A stretch of DNA of 45,269 bases, taken from Selenomonadaceae bacterium (GTDB lineage: Bacteria; Bacillota; Negativicutes; Selenomonadales; Selenomonadaceae). The position numbers and the translations under genes are program-made. The notes beneath the pieces are model-generated. The model saw nothing but the letters and a program-made list of their open reading frames with translations. It did no database searches and was not told the origin of the DNA. Shown one piece after another: positions 36,965-45,225 of the stretch; the stretch's first letter is position 1; the number at the start of each line of letters is the position of its first letter. The stretch lies in assembly GCA_022773425.1 (NCBI GenBank), contig JALFBM010000046.1, forward strand, positions 1-45,269, given 5' to 3'.

Positions 36965-38402
36965 GGCTTTTTTTGATTCTTTCCAAAGAATTTTTTTTGC
37001 CGAGCAAGGTGAGGATTTCCGTGGCCCCGCCCGGCGTGATTTTCTGGCCGGCGGCCGCGATGCGGACGACCCACATGACGAGACCTTTCTTGAGCCCCTT
37101 TTCCTCGACGAGGGCCTCGAGTTTTTCGTAAAGACTGTCGTTGTTCCAGTCCTCGTCCGAAACGCTCTCGAGGAGCGCGATAACGTCCGGCAGCAGGTCT
37201 TTTGCCTTTTCCGGCGTGACTTTGTTGCGTTTGTTGACGTAGAGGCTGGCGTCGAAGGCCGGGAAGTCGATCAGGAAGTGGATTTCGTCCGGGATCTCGC
37301 CGAGACGGGAGATCCGCGTTTTGAGGAGCGCGGCGAGTGTATCCCAATGTGCGTCGAGGTAATCGGGCAGTTCACCGGCGAAGGGTTTTGCGAGCTTGGC
37401 AAAGGCCGTGTCGTCCATGGCCTTGAGGTATTCGCCATTGACCCAGCCGAGCTTATCGTAATCGAAGATGGCTTCGGATTTTGAGAGACCGTCGAGGCTG
37501 AACGATGCGATCAGCTCGTCCATCGTGAAGATTTCCTGGTTGGAGTTCTTTGGGCTCCAGCCGAGCAGGGCGACGTAGTTGACGATGGCTTCCGGCAGGT
37601 AGCCCATCTTGACGAGGTCGTCGAAGCTCGTCGCGCCGTGGCGCTTCGAGAGTTTCGAGACGGCGCCGTTTTCGTCCTTGCCCATGACCGGTGCGAGGTG
37701 GATAAAGGTCGGCAGCTCCCAGCCGTACGACTGATAAAGCAGCACGTGTTTCGGCGTGGATGTGATGAATTCGGTGCCGCGGATGATATGTGTGACGCCC
37801 ATCAGATGGTCATCGATGACGTTGGCGAAATTGTAGGTCGGCATGCCGTCGCGTTTTAGCAGTACCTGATCCTCGAGCTCCTCGTTCGGGATGCGGATAT
37901 TGCCGTGCAGGACGTCAAAATACGTCGTTTCGCCGTCCAGCGGCATTTTCTGACGGATGACATACGGATCGCCGTTTTTCAGATGCTCGTCGATGACCTC
38001 CTGCGGCAGGTCGCGGCAGGTACGGTCGTAGCCGCCGAATTTGCCCGTGGAATGATCCTCGTCCGGATCGCAGAAGCAGTAATAGGCCTTGCCGAGCTGC
38101 ACGAGCTTTTCGGCGTATTCCTTGTAGATGGCCATGCGTTCGCTCTGCACATAGGGGCCGTAGTCCCCGCCAAAGCCAGGGCCCTCATCCGGCACGATAT
38201 GGGCGGCGTCGAGCGTGCGTTTGATGAAATCCACGGCGTCGGGCACATAGCGTGCGCGGTCCGTGTCCTCGATGCGCAGGATGAACGTGCCTTTCTCCGC
38301 TTTTGCGTAAAGATAGGCGTAGAGCGCCGTGCGCAGGTTGCCGATGTGCATATAACCCGTTGGGCTCGGAGCAAAACGGGTGCGGACTTTCTTGTCAGTC
38401 AA
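36942..38402 (-). CDS. gltX: Glutamyl-tRNA synthetase
   Basis: A 486-residue class I synthetase that charges tRNA-Glu. The HIGH-type motif is in 'APSPTGYMHIGNLRTAL' (about 11-27) and the KMSKS-type motif is K250-L-S-K-R254. 'YFDVLHGNIRIP' and 'DHLMGVTHIIRGTEF' are standard. A Cys/His set (C109, C111, H117, C129) is in the place of the zinc site of some GltX. The C-terminal helical domain recognises the anticodon. The start is TTG at 38402 with TAGGAGG upstream on the minus strand. Two tRNA-Glu(CUC) genes lie directly downstream. Confidence 0.95.
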   Translation of the reverse strand: MTDKKVRTRFAPSPTGYMHIGNLRTALYAYLYAKAEKGTFILRIEDTDRARYVPDAVDFIKRTLDAAHIVPDEGPGFGGDYGPYVQSERMAIYKEYAEKLVQLGKAYYCFCDPDEDHSTGKFGGYDRTCRDLPQEVIDEHLKNGDPYVIRQKMPLDGETTYFDVLHGNIRIPNEELEDQVLLKRDGMPTYNFANVIDDHLMGVTHIIRGTEFITSTPKHVLLYQSYGWELPTFIHLAPVMGKDENGAVSKLSKRHGATSFDDLVKMGYLPEAIVNYVALLGWSPKNSNQEIFTMDELIASFSLDGLSKSEAIFDYDKLGWVNGEYLKAMDDTAFAKLAKPFAGELPDYLDAHWDTLAALLKTRISRLGEIPDEIHFLIDFPAFDASLYVNKRNKVTPEKAKDLLPDVIALLESVSDEDWNNDSLYEKLEALVEEKGLKKGLVMWVVRIAAAGQKITPGGATEILTLLGKKNSLERIKKSLANLGNM

Positions 38403-38457
38403 TGTCTTTTCCTCCTATTATAGAATAGGTAAAAACCTTTTCGTCGTTATGAGTAAG

Positions 38458-38486
38458 AGTATACTACAGAAACAGGGGTAAAACAA
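38458..38486 (-). promoter_or_regulatory. Promoter of gltX
   Basis: On the minus strand, TTGTTT (38486-38481), a 17-base spacer and TATACT (38463-38458). The leader would be about 48 bases. A second TATAAT at 38417-38422 overlaps the ribosome site region and has no -35 partner. Confidence 0.6.
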
Positions 38487-38504
38487 GGAAACGTGGGGCT
38501 TCTG

Positions 38505-38534
38505 AGCCAAAGAAAAGGAGCCATGCGGCTCCTT
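38505..38534 (-). terminator. Rho-independent terminator of dhaL
   Basis: On the minus strand, AAGGAGCC (38534-38527) pairs perfectly with GGCTCCTT (38522-38515) around GCAT, then TTCTTTGG. It lies 25 bases after the dhaL stop. Confidence 0.8.
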
Positions 38535-38558
38535 GACATCGTCCGATCGGTTTGGCCA

Positions 38559-39182
38559 TCAGTGGCGCAGAAACGTGTAAAGCGCCTGATACATGACCAA
38601 AGCGCTCGTAGCCCCCGGGTCGGCGACGCCGATGCTGCGCTCGCCGATGAGGCTCGCGCGGCCCTTGCGCGCGGCGATGGTCTTTGTGTATTTGACGCCG
38701 TTCTTCGCCGCGGCGTTCGCGTCGGCGAGAACCTCGAACAGGCGCTTGCCGTTCGCGTTTTCCGGCAGGAAGCAGTCGCGTACGGGAATCAAGGTGTCGA
38801 GCATGGTCTTGTCGCCCTTGTCCGCGAAGCCGCGTTTCTTGATCGCGTCGATAGCCGCCGTCAGCAGCTTGCCGATGCTCGGCGCATCGAGCTTCGTCTG
38901 CTCGTCACAGGCCTCTCCGGCTTTGATGAAGCCGATGCCGTAGAGCGGGCCAGCCGCCCCGCCGACGTTCTCGATAAGAGCCTTACCGATGGTTTTGAGT
39001 ACGGGGCCCGGCTCGCTGGTGTCCTCCATCGCTTCTACTGCCTTTTTTGCGGCGCTGAAACCACGTGCCATATTGCGGCCGTGGTCGCCGTCTCCAATTT
39101 TTTCGTCCAGTGCGGTCAGATAGTCCTGTTGGGCGATGATTTCCTCGGCCACCGCGTCCAGAGCTTCTGCGAGTCTTGTCAT
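38559..39182 (-). CDS. dhaL: DhaL-type ADP-binding subunit of a dihydroxyacetone kinase
   Basis: A 207-residue all-helical barrel protein. The Mg-ADP ligands are the aspartates in 'LDEKIGDGDHGRNM' (D26, D31, D33 from this start). Other marks are 'NVGGAAGPLYGIGFIKAG', 'KGDKTMLDTLIPV' and 'GRASLIGERSIGVADPGATS', all typical of DhaL. In PEP-dependent systems DhaL works with DhaK (substrate) and DhaM (phosphoryl donor); none of these is in the window, so it may be a lone regulator-type or act with a distant dhaK. The start is the ATG whose first base is 39182 (AAGGAGA site); an in-frame ATG at 39266 lies in the leader. Confidence 0.9.
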   Translation of the reverse strand: MTRLAEALDAVAEEIIAQQDYLTALDEKIGDGDHGRNMARGFSAAKKAVEAMEDTSEPGPVLKTIGKALIENVGGAAGPLYGIGFIKAGEACDEQTKLDAPSIGKLLTAAIDAIKKRGFADKGDKTMLDTLIPVRDCFLPENANGKRLFEVLADANAAAKNGVKYTKTIAARKGRASLIGERSIGVADPGATSALVMYQALYTFLRH

Positions 39183-39244
39183 AGTGCGTGAGATCTCCTT
39201 TATTTCGATACATGATTTTCCTATGTTTCCTGCGTTTGCAGCAA

Positions 39245-39271
39245 GGCATGTGGTCCATTCGGACACATACC
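39245..39271 (-). promoter_or_regulatory. 5'-terminal leader hairpin of dhaL mRNA
   Basis: On the minus strand, an 11-base arm (GGTATGTGTCC, 39271-39261) pairs with GGACCACATGCC (39256-39245), with one bulged C and one G-T pair. It starts almost exactly at the predicted transcription start, so the mRNA would carry a hairpin at its very 5' end, which often protects from decay. Confidence 0.5.
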
Positions 39272-39276
39272 GCTTT

Positions 39277-39304
39277 ATTATAACACAGACAAAGGTCGAC
39301 GCAA
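39277..39304 (-). promoter_or_regulatory. Promoter of dhaL
   Basis: On the minus strand, TTGCGT (39304-39299), a 16-base spacer and TATAAT (39282-39277). Transcription would begin near 39270. Confidence 0.7.
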
Positions 39305-39356
39305 GTTAGAATTGACAGAAAAAGCGCACTTTTTGGGGGCGATTTTTGAAAAGCCG

Positions 39357-39385
39357 TTGCGACAGACGGACAAAAAAAGTATAAT
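39357..39385 (+). promoter_or_regulatory. Promoter of the LysR-type regulator gene
   Basis: TTGCGA (39357-39362), a 17-base spacer and a perfect TATAAT (39380-39385). It is divergent from the dhaL promoter, with the two -35 boxes about 50 bases apart. The leader is about 63 bases. Confidence 0.78.
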
Positions 39386-39455
39386 AGGGACGTGGATTAT
39401 AAGAAAATAACATAGTTTCTATGCTGTTGCTATATGGGGATAGTTAGGAGTACGA

Positions 39456-40382
39456 ATGGTGAAACGGGAAGAAAAGCCGATGGAAATCAAGGATATGCGG
39501 GCGTTCTATGCCATTGTCGAAGAAGGAAATATCAGCCATGCGGCACAGCGCCTGGACATCGCGCAGCCGGCGCTCTCGCGGCAGATGAAGCGGCTCGAGG
39601 AGGGCCTCGGCGTGCAGCTCTTTGAGCGTGGCAGCCGCCGCATCCGTCTGACGGACGCCGGCCGCGTGCTCTATTCGCGCGTTGAGCACATCCTCGGCAT
39701 GGTCGACGGCACCGTGCGTGAGATCACGGAGATCGGCACGGGCGTGGCCGGAACCGTGCGCATCGGTACTATCACGAGCTCCGGTGCGATGCTTCTGCCG
39801 GAACTGATCACGAAATTTCATCGGGCGTATCCGAATGTCAACTACCAGATTTGGGAGGGCGAGGGGACGCGCATCCTCGAGCTGCTCGACAACCGCGTGA
39901 TCGAGATCGGCTTTACGCGCACGCAGGTCGACACAAAGGTCTACGATTCCATTGTGCTGCCGAATGAACCGCTCGTCATCATCATGAATCGCGAGGACGC
40001 GGTCGGCAGGGACCCGCATGTTGTGAAGCTCGAAGAACTCGAGGGGCGGCCACTCATCGTGCCGCTTCGCTGGAAAACCATCTTTCAGGCGAACTGCCGC
40101 AAGGTTGGTTTTGAACCCGAAATCATCTGCGTCAGCGACAGCATCGTGCAGGATCTGCTGCTCGCGAAGAGCGACATGGGGCTCGCGCTGATGCCGATTT
40201 CCTCAAAGACGCTGTTGACCGATGGCAACCTGATCTACAAGAAGCTCGTTGAGCCAGAGATGAGCACGCATACGGTCATCGCCTGGCTGAAGAATCGCAC
40301 GCTGTCGTCTGCCGGTAAGCACCTCGTCGCGATGTTCCGTAAAATCTATTTGGGGGAAGAAGAGGAAGCAAGTGACAATTGA
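39456..40382 (+). CDS. LysR-family transcriptional regulator
   Basis: A 308-residue regulator. The N-terminal winged helix-turn-helix is clear ('MRAFYAIVEEGNISHAAQRL', 'QPALSRQMKRLEEGLGVQLF', 'RIRLTDAGRVLY'), and a substrate-binding-type effector domain follows ('GTVRIGTITSSGAMLLPELI', 'DLLLAKSDMGLALMPIS'). The ATG 39456 has TTAGGAGT upstream; ATG 39480 is an alternative. The ligand cannot be told from sequence. Because it is divergent from dhaL across a short intergenic region, LysR control of dhaL is an attractive inference. Confidence 0.9.
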   Translation: MVKREEKPMEIKDMRAFYAIVEEGNISHAAQRLDIAQPALSRQMKRLEEGLGVQLFERGSRRIRLTDAGRVLYSRVEHILGMVDGTVREITEIGTGVAGTVRIGTITSSGAMLLPELITKFHRAYPNVNYQIWEGEGTRILELLDNRVIEIGFTRTQVDTKVYDSIVLPNEPLVIIMNREDAVGRDPHVVKLEELEGRPLIVPLRWKTIFQANCRKVGFEPEIICVSDSIVQDLLLAKSDMGLALMPISSKTLLTDGNLIYKKLVEPEMSTHTVIAWLKNRTLSSAGKHLVAMFRKIYLGEEEEASDN

Positions 40383-40562
40383 TGGTATGGAATTATTGAG
40401 ACGTTAAAAAAGAAAAAAGTCGTATTAAAAAAGACGCGATTGGTAGGAATTAATAACCCGGTTATCGAAAATAGAAGTAGCATTGTGAAAAAGGGGAGCC
40501 GTGTATCCGCGGCTCTGTGGCAGGCCGCCTGCGGGCAGCGGGGGCCGTATGGAGGGATCAAC

Positions 40563-41252
40563 ATGACGGATAAAAAGGCAATCTTGATTGTAGAGGACGA
40601 GCGCCGTATCGCGCGCTTTCTGCAGATTGAGCTCGAGCATGAAGGCTTTGCTACGTCCATCGAGGAAAATGGTACACGGGCCTATGAATGCATCCTGCAG
40701 GGCGATTTCGACCTGATTCTGCTCGATGTCATGCTGCCGGGGATGGACGGTATGGAAATCTGCCGTAAGGTGCGTGAGATCTCGCAGGTGCCGATCATCA
40801 TGCTGACGGCAAAGGACGAGGTCGAGGATAAGGTGCGCGGTCTTGAACTTGGCGCGGATGACTATATGACGAAGCCGTTCGCCATCCAGGAACTCATCGC
40901 GCGCATCCACAATGCCCTGCGCAAGCACCAGAAGATGGACGACCCGCTACAGGGCGAGAAGCTCACGGTCAAGGACCTCGTGATGTATCCGAGCCGCTAC
41001 GAGGTCACGGTCGGCGGCGAGGAGGTCCAGCTCACGAAAAAGGAATACTCGCTGCTCGAGTATATGCTGCGCAACAAGCGCACGGTGCTCACGCGCGACC
41101 AGATCCTGCAGGAGGTATGGGGCTACGACTATACGGGCGATACGAACGTCGTCGATGTCTATATCCGCTATCTGCGCGCGAAGATTGACGACCGCTTCCA
41201 GAAAAAGTACATCTATACGGTGCGGGGCGTAGGATATGTGGTCAAGGATTAA
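40563..41252 (+). CDS. OmpR/PhoB-family response regulator
   Basis: A 229-residue two-domain regulator. The receiver has the acidic pair E11-D12, the phospho-acceptor D55 in 'LILLDVMLPGMDGMEIC' and K104 in 'DDYMTKPFAI'. The C-terminal winged helix ('LTKKEYSLLEYMLRNKRTVL', 'NVVDVYIRYLRAKID') binds DNA. The start is ATG 40563 with a GGAGGG site; the frame is open 41 codons upstream over the leader only. It overlaps its kinase by 17 bases. The leader holds two GC-rich hairpins (GAGCCG/CGGCTC and GCAGG/CCTGC, 40496-40536). Confidence 0.94.
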   Translation: MTDKKAILIVEDERRIARFLQIELEHEGFATSIEENGTRAYECILQGDFDLILLDVMLPGMDGMEICRKVREISQVPIIMLTAKDEVEDKVRGLELGADDYMTKPFAIQELIARIHNALRKHQKMDDPLQGEKLTVKDLVMYPSRYEVTVGGEEVQLTKKEYSLLEYMLRNKRTVLTRDQILQEVWGYDYTGDTNVVDVYIRYLRAKIDDRFQKKYIYTVRGVGYVVKD

Positions 41253-42789
41253 ATCCTTTGTTCAATCCGGGCTCGGAAAGGGGAAAACGCTGCAGATCTC
41301 GACGAAAATCACCTGCATGTACGCGCTGATTTTGTTCTTCGTGCTCTGCATGATGAGCCTCGTGACGGGGCTCGGCGTCTACTTTTCGTTTTACCATCAG
41401 GCTGAGCGCGAGATGGAGATCAGCATCCATCGCGTGATGGAAAGGATCCAGGGCGGCACGGCGTTTACGCCGGATTTCTGGCGCGGCGATCCGGTCCTGC
41501 CGGGCGTCGTCCTGCGCGTCACGGATATGACCGGGCAGGTCATCATGGAGAACGAGGCCCATTACCCGACGATTTCGGATATCGAGCGGCACACCGTCAA
41601 GCCGCCGATTTGGGCAAATCCGTCGATGGAGGTTTCGAACCTCCACAATATGAGCATTTACCACGCGAAGGTCGACGTCGTCTATCAGGGCGAGATGCTG
41701 CAGCTGCATTTTTTCCGCACGATCACGTCGGAGAAGAACTTCCTCGCCATCCTGCAATGGTTCCTGCTGCTGACGACCATCGTCAGTTTCCTGCTGGCGC
41801 TGCTCGCCGGGTTCTTCCTGAGCAAGCGAATCCTGCGGCCTATCCGCACGATGACGCACACCGTGCGCAAAATTGAGGTCGAGAACCTCGACCGCCGCAT
41901 CCATGTGCCGGAAACGCACGATGAGCTCGATGAGCTCGCGCAGACGTTTAACCACATGCTCGACCGCATCGAGACGGGGTTCCAGCAGCAGCAGCGCTTC
42001 GTTTCCGATGCCTCGCATGAGCTGCGCACGCCGGTTACGGTCATTCTCGGCTATTCGGACCTGCTTTCCCGCTGGGGAAGCAAGGATGAAGAGGTGCTGA
42101 AGGAGGGGATTTCGTCCATCCGCTCGGAGGCGGAGGACATGCAGCAGCTCATCGAGAAGCTCCTGTTCCTCGCGCGCGCCGATCAGAAACGGCAGGTCCT
42201 GCATAAGGAAAATCTCGAGTTCTCAGAGCTCGTCGAGGATATCACGCGGAAGCTCCGCCTCGTTGAAAAAGGCAAGCACGAGGTCGAGCTGCGTGCGAAT
42301 GACGAGGGCGAGGTCTACGCGGACCAGGTGTCCATGCGTCAGCTCCTGCGGATTTTCCTGGACAACGGGCGTAAATACACCCCGGAGGGCGGCCATCTTT
42401 GGGTCAGCTCGAAACGCACGCCGGATGGCGGCCATCTGCGCGTTGAAATCGGCGATGACGGCATCGGCATCGCGAAGGAAGACCAAAAGAAAATCTTTGA
42501 CCGGTTTTATCGCGTGGATACATCGCGGACTAAGGCGGAAGGAGTCAGCGGCACAGGCCTCGGCCTGTCCATTGCGAGCTGGATTGCCGAGCAGCATGGC
42601 ATCCATATCGATGTGGATAGCGATATCGGCAAGGGAACGAAATTCATCCTGACCGTTCCGCTCGTCGACGGCAGTGAAAAGGAAAGCCTGGAGGCCATGA
42701 CCAAACAGGATGCTGGAGATGGAGAGAACGCCGGGCATCCGGAAAAGGAACAGACCGAGGAGAGAGAAGAGGGAGACGCGAAAGCATGA
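41236..42789 (+). CDS. Membrane sensor histidine kinase
   Basis: A 517-residue kinase. Two membrane helices (about 27-50 and 172-195) enclose an extracytoplasmic sensor of some 120 residues. A HAMP linker ('ILRPIRTMTHTVRKIE') leads to the dimerisation helix with the phospho-acceptor H261 in 'VSDASHELRTPVTVILGYSD'. The ATPase domain shows the N box 'FLDNGRKYTPEGG', G1 'DDGIGI', F box 'FDRFYRVD' and G2 'GTGLGLSI'. An acidic, low-complexity tail of about 35 residues follows. It overlaps the regulator by 17 bases and rfbD by four, so all three are coupled. The signal is unknown. Confidence 0.94.
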   Translation: MWSRIKSFVQSGLGKGKTLQISTKITCMYALILFFVLCMMSLVTGLGVYFSFYHQAEREMEISIHRVMERIQGGTAFTPDFWRGDPVLPGVVLRVTDMTGQVIMENEAHYPTISDIERHTVKPPIWANPSMEVSNLHNMSIYHAKVDVVYQGEMLQLHFFRTITSEKNFLAILQWFLLLTTIVSFLLALLAGFFLSKRILRPIRTMTHTVRKIEVENLDRRIHVPETHDELDELAQTFNHMLDRIETGFQQQQRFVSDASHELRTPVTVILGYSDLLSRWGSKDEEVLKEGISSIRSEAEDMQQLIEKLLFLARADQKRQVLHKENLEFSELVEDITRKLRLVEKGKHEVELRANDEGEVYADQVSMRQLLRIFLDNGRKYTPEGGHLWVSSKRTPDGGHLRVEIGDDGIGIAKEDQKKIFDRFYRVDTSRTKAEGVSGTGLGLSIASWIAEQHGIHIDVDSDIGKGTKFILTVPLVDGSEKESLEAMTKQDAGDGENAGHPEKEQTEEREEGDAKA

Positions 42790-43643
42790 AAGTATTGGTG
42801 ACGGGGGCAAGCGGGCAGCTCGGCTACGACTGCATGCGGGAGCTTGCGCTTCAAGGCATCGAGGCAAAGGGTGTTTCTAGCAAGGAATTCCCTTTGACGG
42901 ATGCCGGGAAGATGCGGGCAGTGGCGGAGGCATACGCGCCGGACGCTGTCCTGCACTGTGCGGCGTGGACTGCCGTGGATCAGGCGGAGGACGAACCGGA
43001 GAAATGCGAAGCCGTCAATGCAGGCGGCACGCGGGCCCTTGCGGAAATCTGCCGGGATATCCATGCGAAAATGCTCTATATCAGCACGGATTACGTATTC
43101 CCGGGAACGGGTCTGCGCCCGTATATGGTCGACGACCATACGGCGCCGTGCAATGCGTACGGGCGCTCTAAGCTGCACGGCGAGGAAGCCGTGCGGGAGA
43201 CGCTTGAACGGCATTTTATCGTGCGCATTTCGTGGGTGTTTGGCATCCATGGCAAGAATTTCGTCCGGACGATGTTGAAGCTCGGCGAGACGCACGACAA
43301 GCTCACGGTGGTCGACGACCAGGTCGGTTCGCCGACTTACACCCGCGATCTCGCGGCATTGCTCGTCCATATGATCCGCACGGAAAAATACGGCACGTAT
43401 CACGCGACCAACGAGGGCTTCTGCTCGTGGGCGGAATTCGCGCGGGAGATCTTTCGGCAGGCCGGCAGGCATACGGTCGTCGAGCCGGTCTCGTCGGCCG
43501 CGTATCCGACAAAAGCGGTGCGCCCAAAGAATTCCAGACTCAGCAAAGAGTATCTGGACGCAGCGGGCTTCCAACGCTTGCCGGCATGGCAAGACGCAGT
43601 GGGCCGCTACCTGATCGAGCTGGCGGCAGAGAAAAATCGCTGA
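42786..43643 (+). CDS. rfbD: dTDP-4-dehydrorhamnose reductase
   Basis: A 285-residue short-chain dehydrogenase of the extended type, the last step in making dTDP-L-rhamnose. NAD(P) binding is by TGASGQLG (6-13); the catalytic triad is T101 in 'YISTDYVF', Y125 and K129 in 'NAYGRSKLHGE'. The C-terminal part has 'DDQVGSPTYTRDLAALL' and 'GTYHATNEGFCSW', typical of RmlD. The other rml genes (rmlA, B, C) are not in the window. The start overlaps the kinase stop by four bases (ATGA), an unusual coupling of a sugar-nucleotide enzyme to a sensor kinase. Confidence 0.93.
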   Translation: MKVLVTGASGQLGYDCMRELALQGIEAKGVSSKEFPLTDAGKMRAVAEAYAPDAVLHCAAWTAVDQAEDEPEKCEAVNAGGTRALAEICRDIHAKMLYISTDYVFPGTGLRPYMVDDHTAPCNAYGRSKLHGEEAVRETLERHFIVRISWVFGIHGKNFVRTMLKLGETHDKLTVVDDQVGSPTYTRDLAALLVHMIRTEKYGTYHATNEGFCSWAEFAREIFRQAGRHTVVEPVSSAAYPTKAVRPKNSRLSKEYLDAAGFQRLPAWQDAVGRYLIELAAEKNR

Positions 43644-43685
43644 TCGCGCCGCATGAATCTTATATTGTATACAGTGTCTATTTCT

Positions 43686-43717
43686 TGCGTACATTTTTCG
43701 AAATGTACGCATTTTTT
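43686..43717 (+). terminator. Rho-independent terminator after rfbD
   Basis: A perfect 11-bp stem pairs TGCGTACATTT (43686-43696) with AAATGTACGCA (43701-43711), loop TTCG, then six T. It closes the regulator-kinase-rfbD unit. Confidence 0.93.
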
Positions 43718-43769
43718 AGTATCAATCATCAAAAAGTCTTTTTACATCAAACAAAATGACGAAAAATGC

Positions 43770-43798
43770 TTGTCTTATGTGCATGATTGGTGTATACT
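43770..43798 (+). promoter_or_regulatory. Promoter of sstT
   Basis: TTGTCT (43770-43775), a 17-base spacer and TATACT (43793-43798). The leader to the sstT ATG is about 87 bases, with no clear ORF. Confidence 0.7.
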
Positions 43799-43891
43799 TG
43801 TCGTATGTTGTTTGCATGGCGACACACGGCTGTGCTGTCGTGCTGGATTTATACCTATGAGTCCATGGTATAGAGACAAGGAGGACTTTTT

Positions 43892-45142
43892 ATGTTCCGG
43901 AAGATTGGAAAGAAGTATCAGGAGACGGCGCTGATCAAGCTGATTATCGTCGGCCTGATCATCGGCATCCTGATCGCCGCTTTTGCGCCAGGTGCCGTGC
44001 CGGTTGTTGCGGTGCTCGGCGACCTGTTCGTCAAGGCCTTGAAGGGCGTTGCGCCGATCCTCGTGTTCGTGCTCGTCATGAACGCGATGGCGCAGAAGAA
44101 TTCCGACGCAAGCACGTCGATGAAGCCGATTGTGCGGCTCTATATTTTCGCGACGTTCTGCTCGTCGCTCGTTGCCGTCGCGTATTCGTTCCTATTCCCG
44201 ACCTCGCTGAAGCTTCAGGTTGCGGAGGCGACGACGAAGGCGCCGTCCGGTATCGTGGAAGTCCTGCACAACCTGATCTTGTCGGTGGTCGACAATCCGG
44301 TCCACGCGATCGCCGAAGCAAACTACATCGGTATCCTCGCATGGGCTGTGCTCGCCGGTATCGCGCTGCATGCGGCGGACGACAAGACGAAGGTCATTCT
44401 CGACGATTTCGCGAAGGCCGTGACGAAAATCGTGCAGTGGGTCATTCGCTTCGCACCGTTCGGCATCATGGGCCTCGTCGCAAATGCCGTCGGCACGAGT
44501 GGCTTCTCCGCGTTCATCGGCTATTTCCAGATTATCGGCGTTCTGCTCGCCGCGTTCTTCACCGTAGCGCTGGTTATGAACCCGCTGATTGTCTATTTCC
44601 ATATCCGCCGCAATCCGTACCCGCTGATCTGGGCGACGCTCCGCGAGAGCGGACTCTACGCGTTCTTCACGCGCTCGTCGGCAGCGAACATCCCGGTCAA
44701 CCTGTCGCTTTGCAAACGCCTCGGACTCAACGAGGATACGTACTCGATCTCGATTCCGCTCGGCGCGACGATCAATATGAGTGGCGCGGCCATCACGATC
44801 GCCGTGCTTTCGCTCGCTGCCGCGCATACGCTCGGGATCGCCATTGATCTGCCGACGGCACTGCTGCTCTGCATTGTCTCGACCATCGGTGCCTGCGGTG
44901 CGTCCGGTGTCGCTGGCGGCTCGTTGCTGCTGATCCCGGTTGCCTGCGCTTCGTTCGGTATCGGCAACGACATTGCGATGCAGGTCGTTGGCGTCGGCTT
45001 TATTATCGGTGTCATCCAGGATTCCTGCGAGACGGCGCTGAACAGCTCGACCGATGTGCTGTTCACGGCGACGGCTGAGTTTGCAGAGCGCGCCAAGGAG
45101 GGCACGCTCAAAGCCTCCGATCTCGTGCCGGAAAAAGAATAA
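43892..45142 (+). CDS. sstT: Serine/threonine:Na+ symporter SstT
   Basis: A 416-residue dicarboxylate/amino acid:cation symporter of the SstT type. Eight membrane helices and two re-entrant loops are expected; the signature '[20 protein letters not shown]' (HP1 with serine-rich tip) and '[20 protein letters not shown]' (helix 7, NMSG) are clear, and HP2 has '[19 protein letters not shown]'. '[20 protein letters not shown]' is characteristic of SstT. It imports serine and threonine with Na+. The ATG 43892 has an AAGGAGG site. It is monocistronic between two terminators. Confidence 0.95.
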   Translation: MFRKIGKKYQETALIKLIIVGLIIGILIAAFAPGAVPVVAVLGDLFVKALKGVAPILVFVLVMNAMAQKNSDASTSMKPIVRLYIFATFCSSLVAVAYSFLFPTSLKLQVAEATTKAPSGIVEVLHNLILSVVDNPVHAIAEANYIGILAWAVLAGIALHAADDKTKVILDDFAKAVTKIVQWVIRFAPFGIMGLVANAVGTSGFSAFIGYFQIIGVLLAAFFTVALVMNPLIVYFHIRRNPYPLIWATLRESGLYAFFTRSSAANIPVNLSLCKRLGLNEDTYSISIPLGATINMSGAAITIAVLSLAAAHTLGIAIDLPTALLLCIVSTIGACGASGVAGGSLLLIPVACASFGIGNDIAMQVVGVGFIIGVIQDSCETALNSSTDVLFTATAEFAERAKEGTLKASDLVPEKE

Positions 45143-45169
45143 CTCTCGGTTGCCGCCCTAAAGATCGTA

Positions 45170-45225
45170 ACGATAGCAAGAAAAATCCCGCTGCTTTATC
45201 GCAGCGGGATTTTTCTTGCTATCGT
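45170..45225. terminator. 25-bp perfect hairpin terminator after sstT
   Basis: Bases 45170-45194 and 45201-45225 are exact inverse complements around the loop TTTATC. The inner GC clamp (CCCGCTGC/GCAGCGGG) is flanked by five A and five T, so it can act as a terminator in either direction. The stem is exceptionally long and perfect. A convergent minus-strand gene may end at 45246, just beyond it. Confidence 0.9.

Noticed and set aside
40453-40465. Short palindrome ATAACC-C-GGTTAT before the response regulator
   Set aside because: Only 6 bp per arm and no promoter could be placed around it with confidence, so it is not reported as an operator.
43653-43934. A 93-codon frame between rfbD and sstT
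   Set aside because: It runs through the terminator hairpin and the sstT promoter, is Cys-rich without pattern and has no ribosome site.
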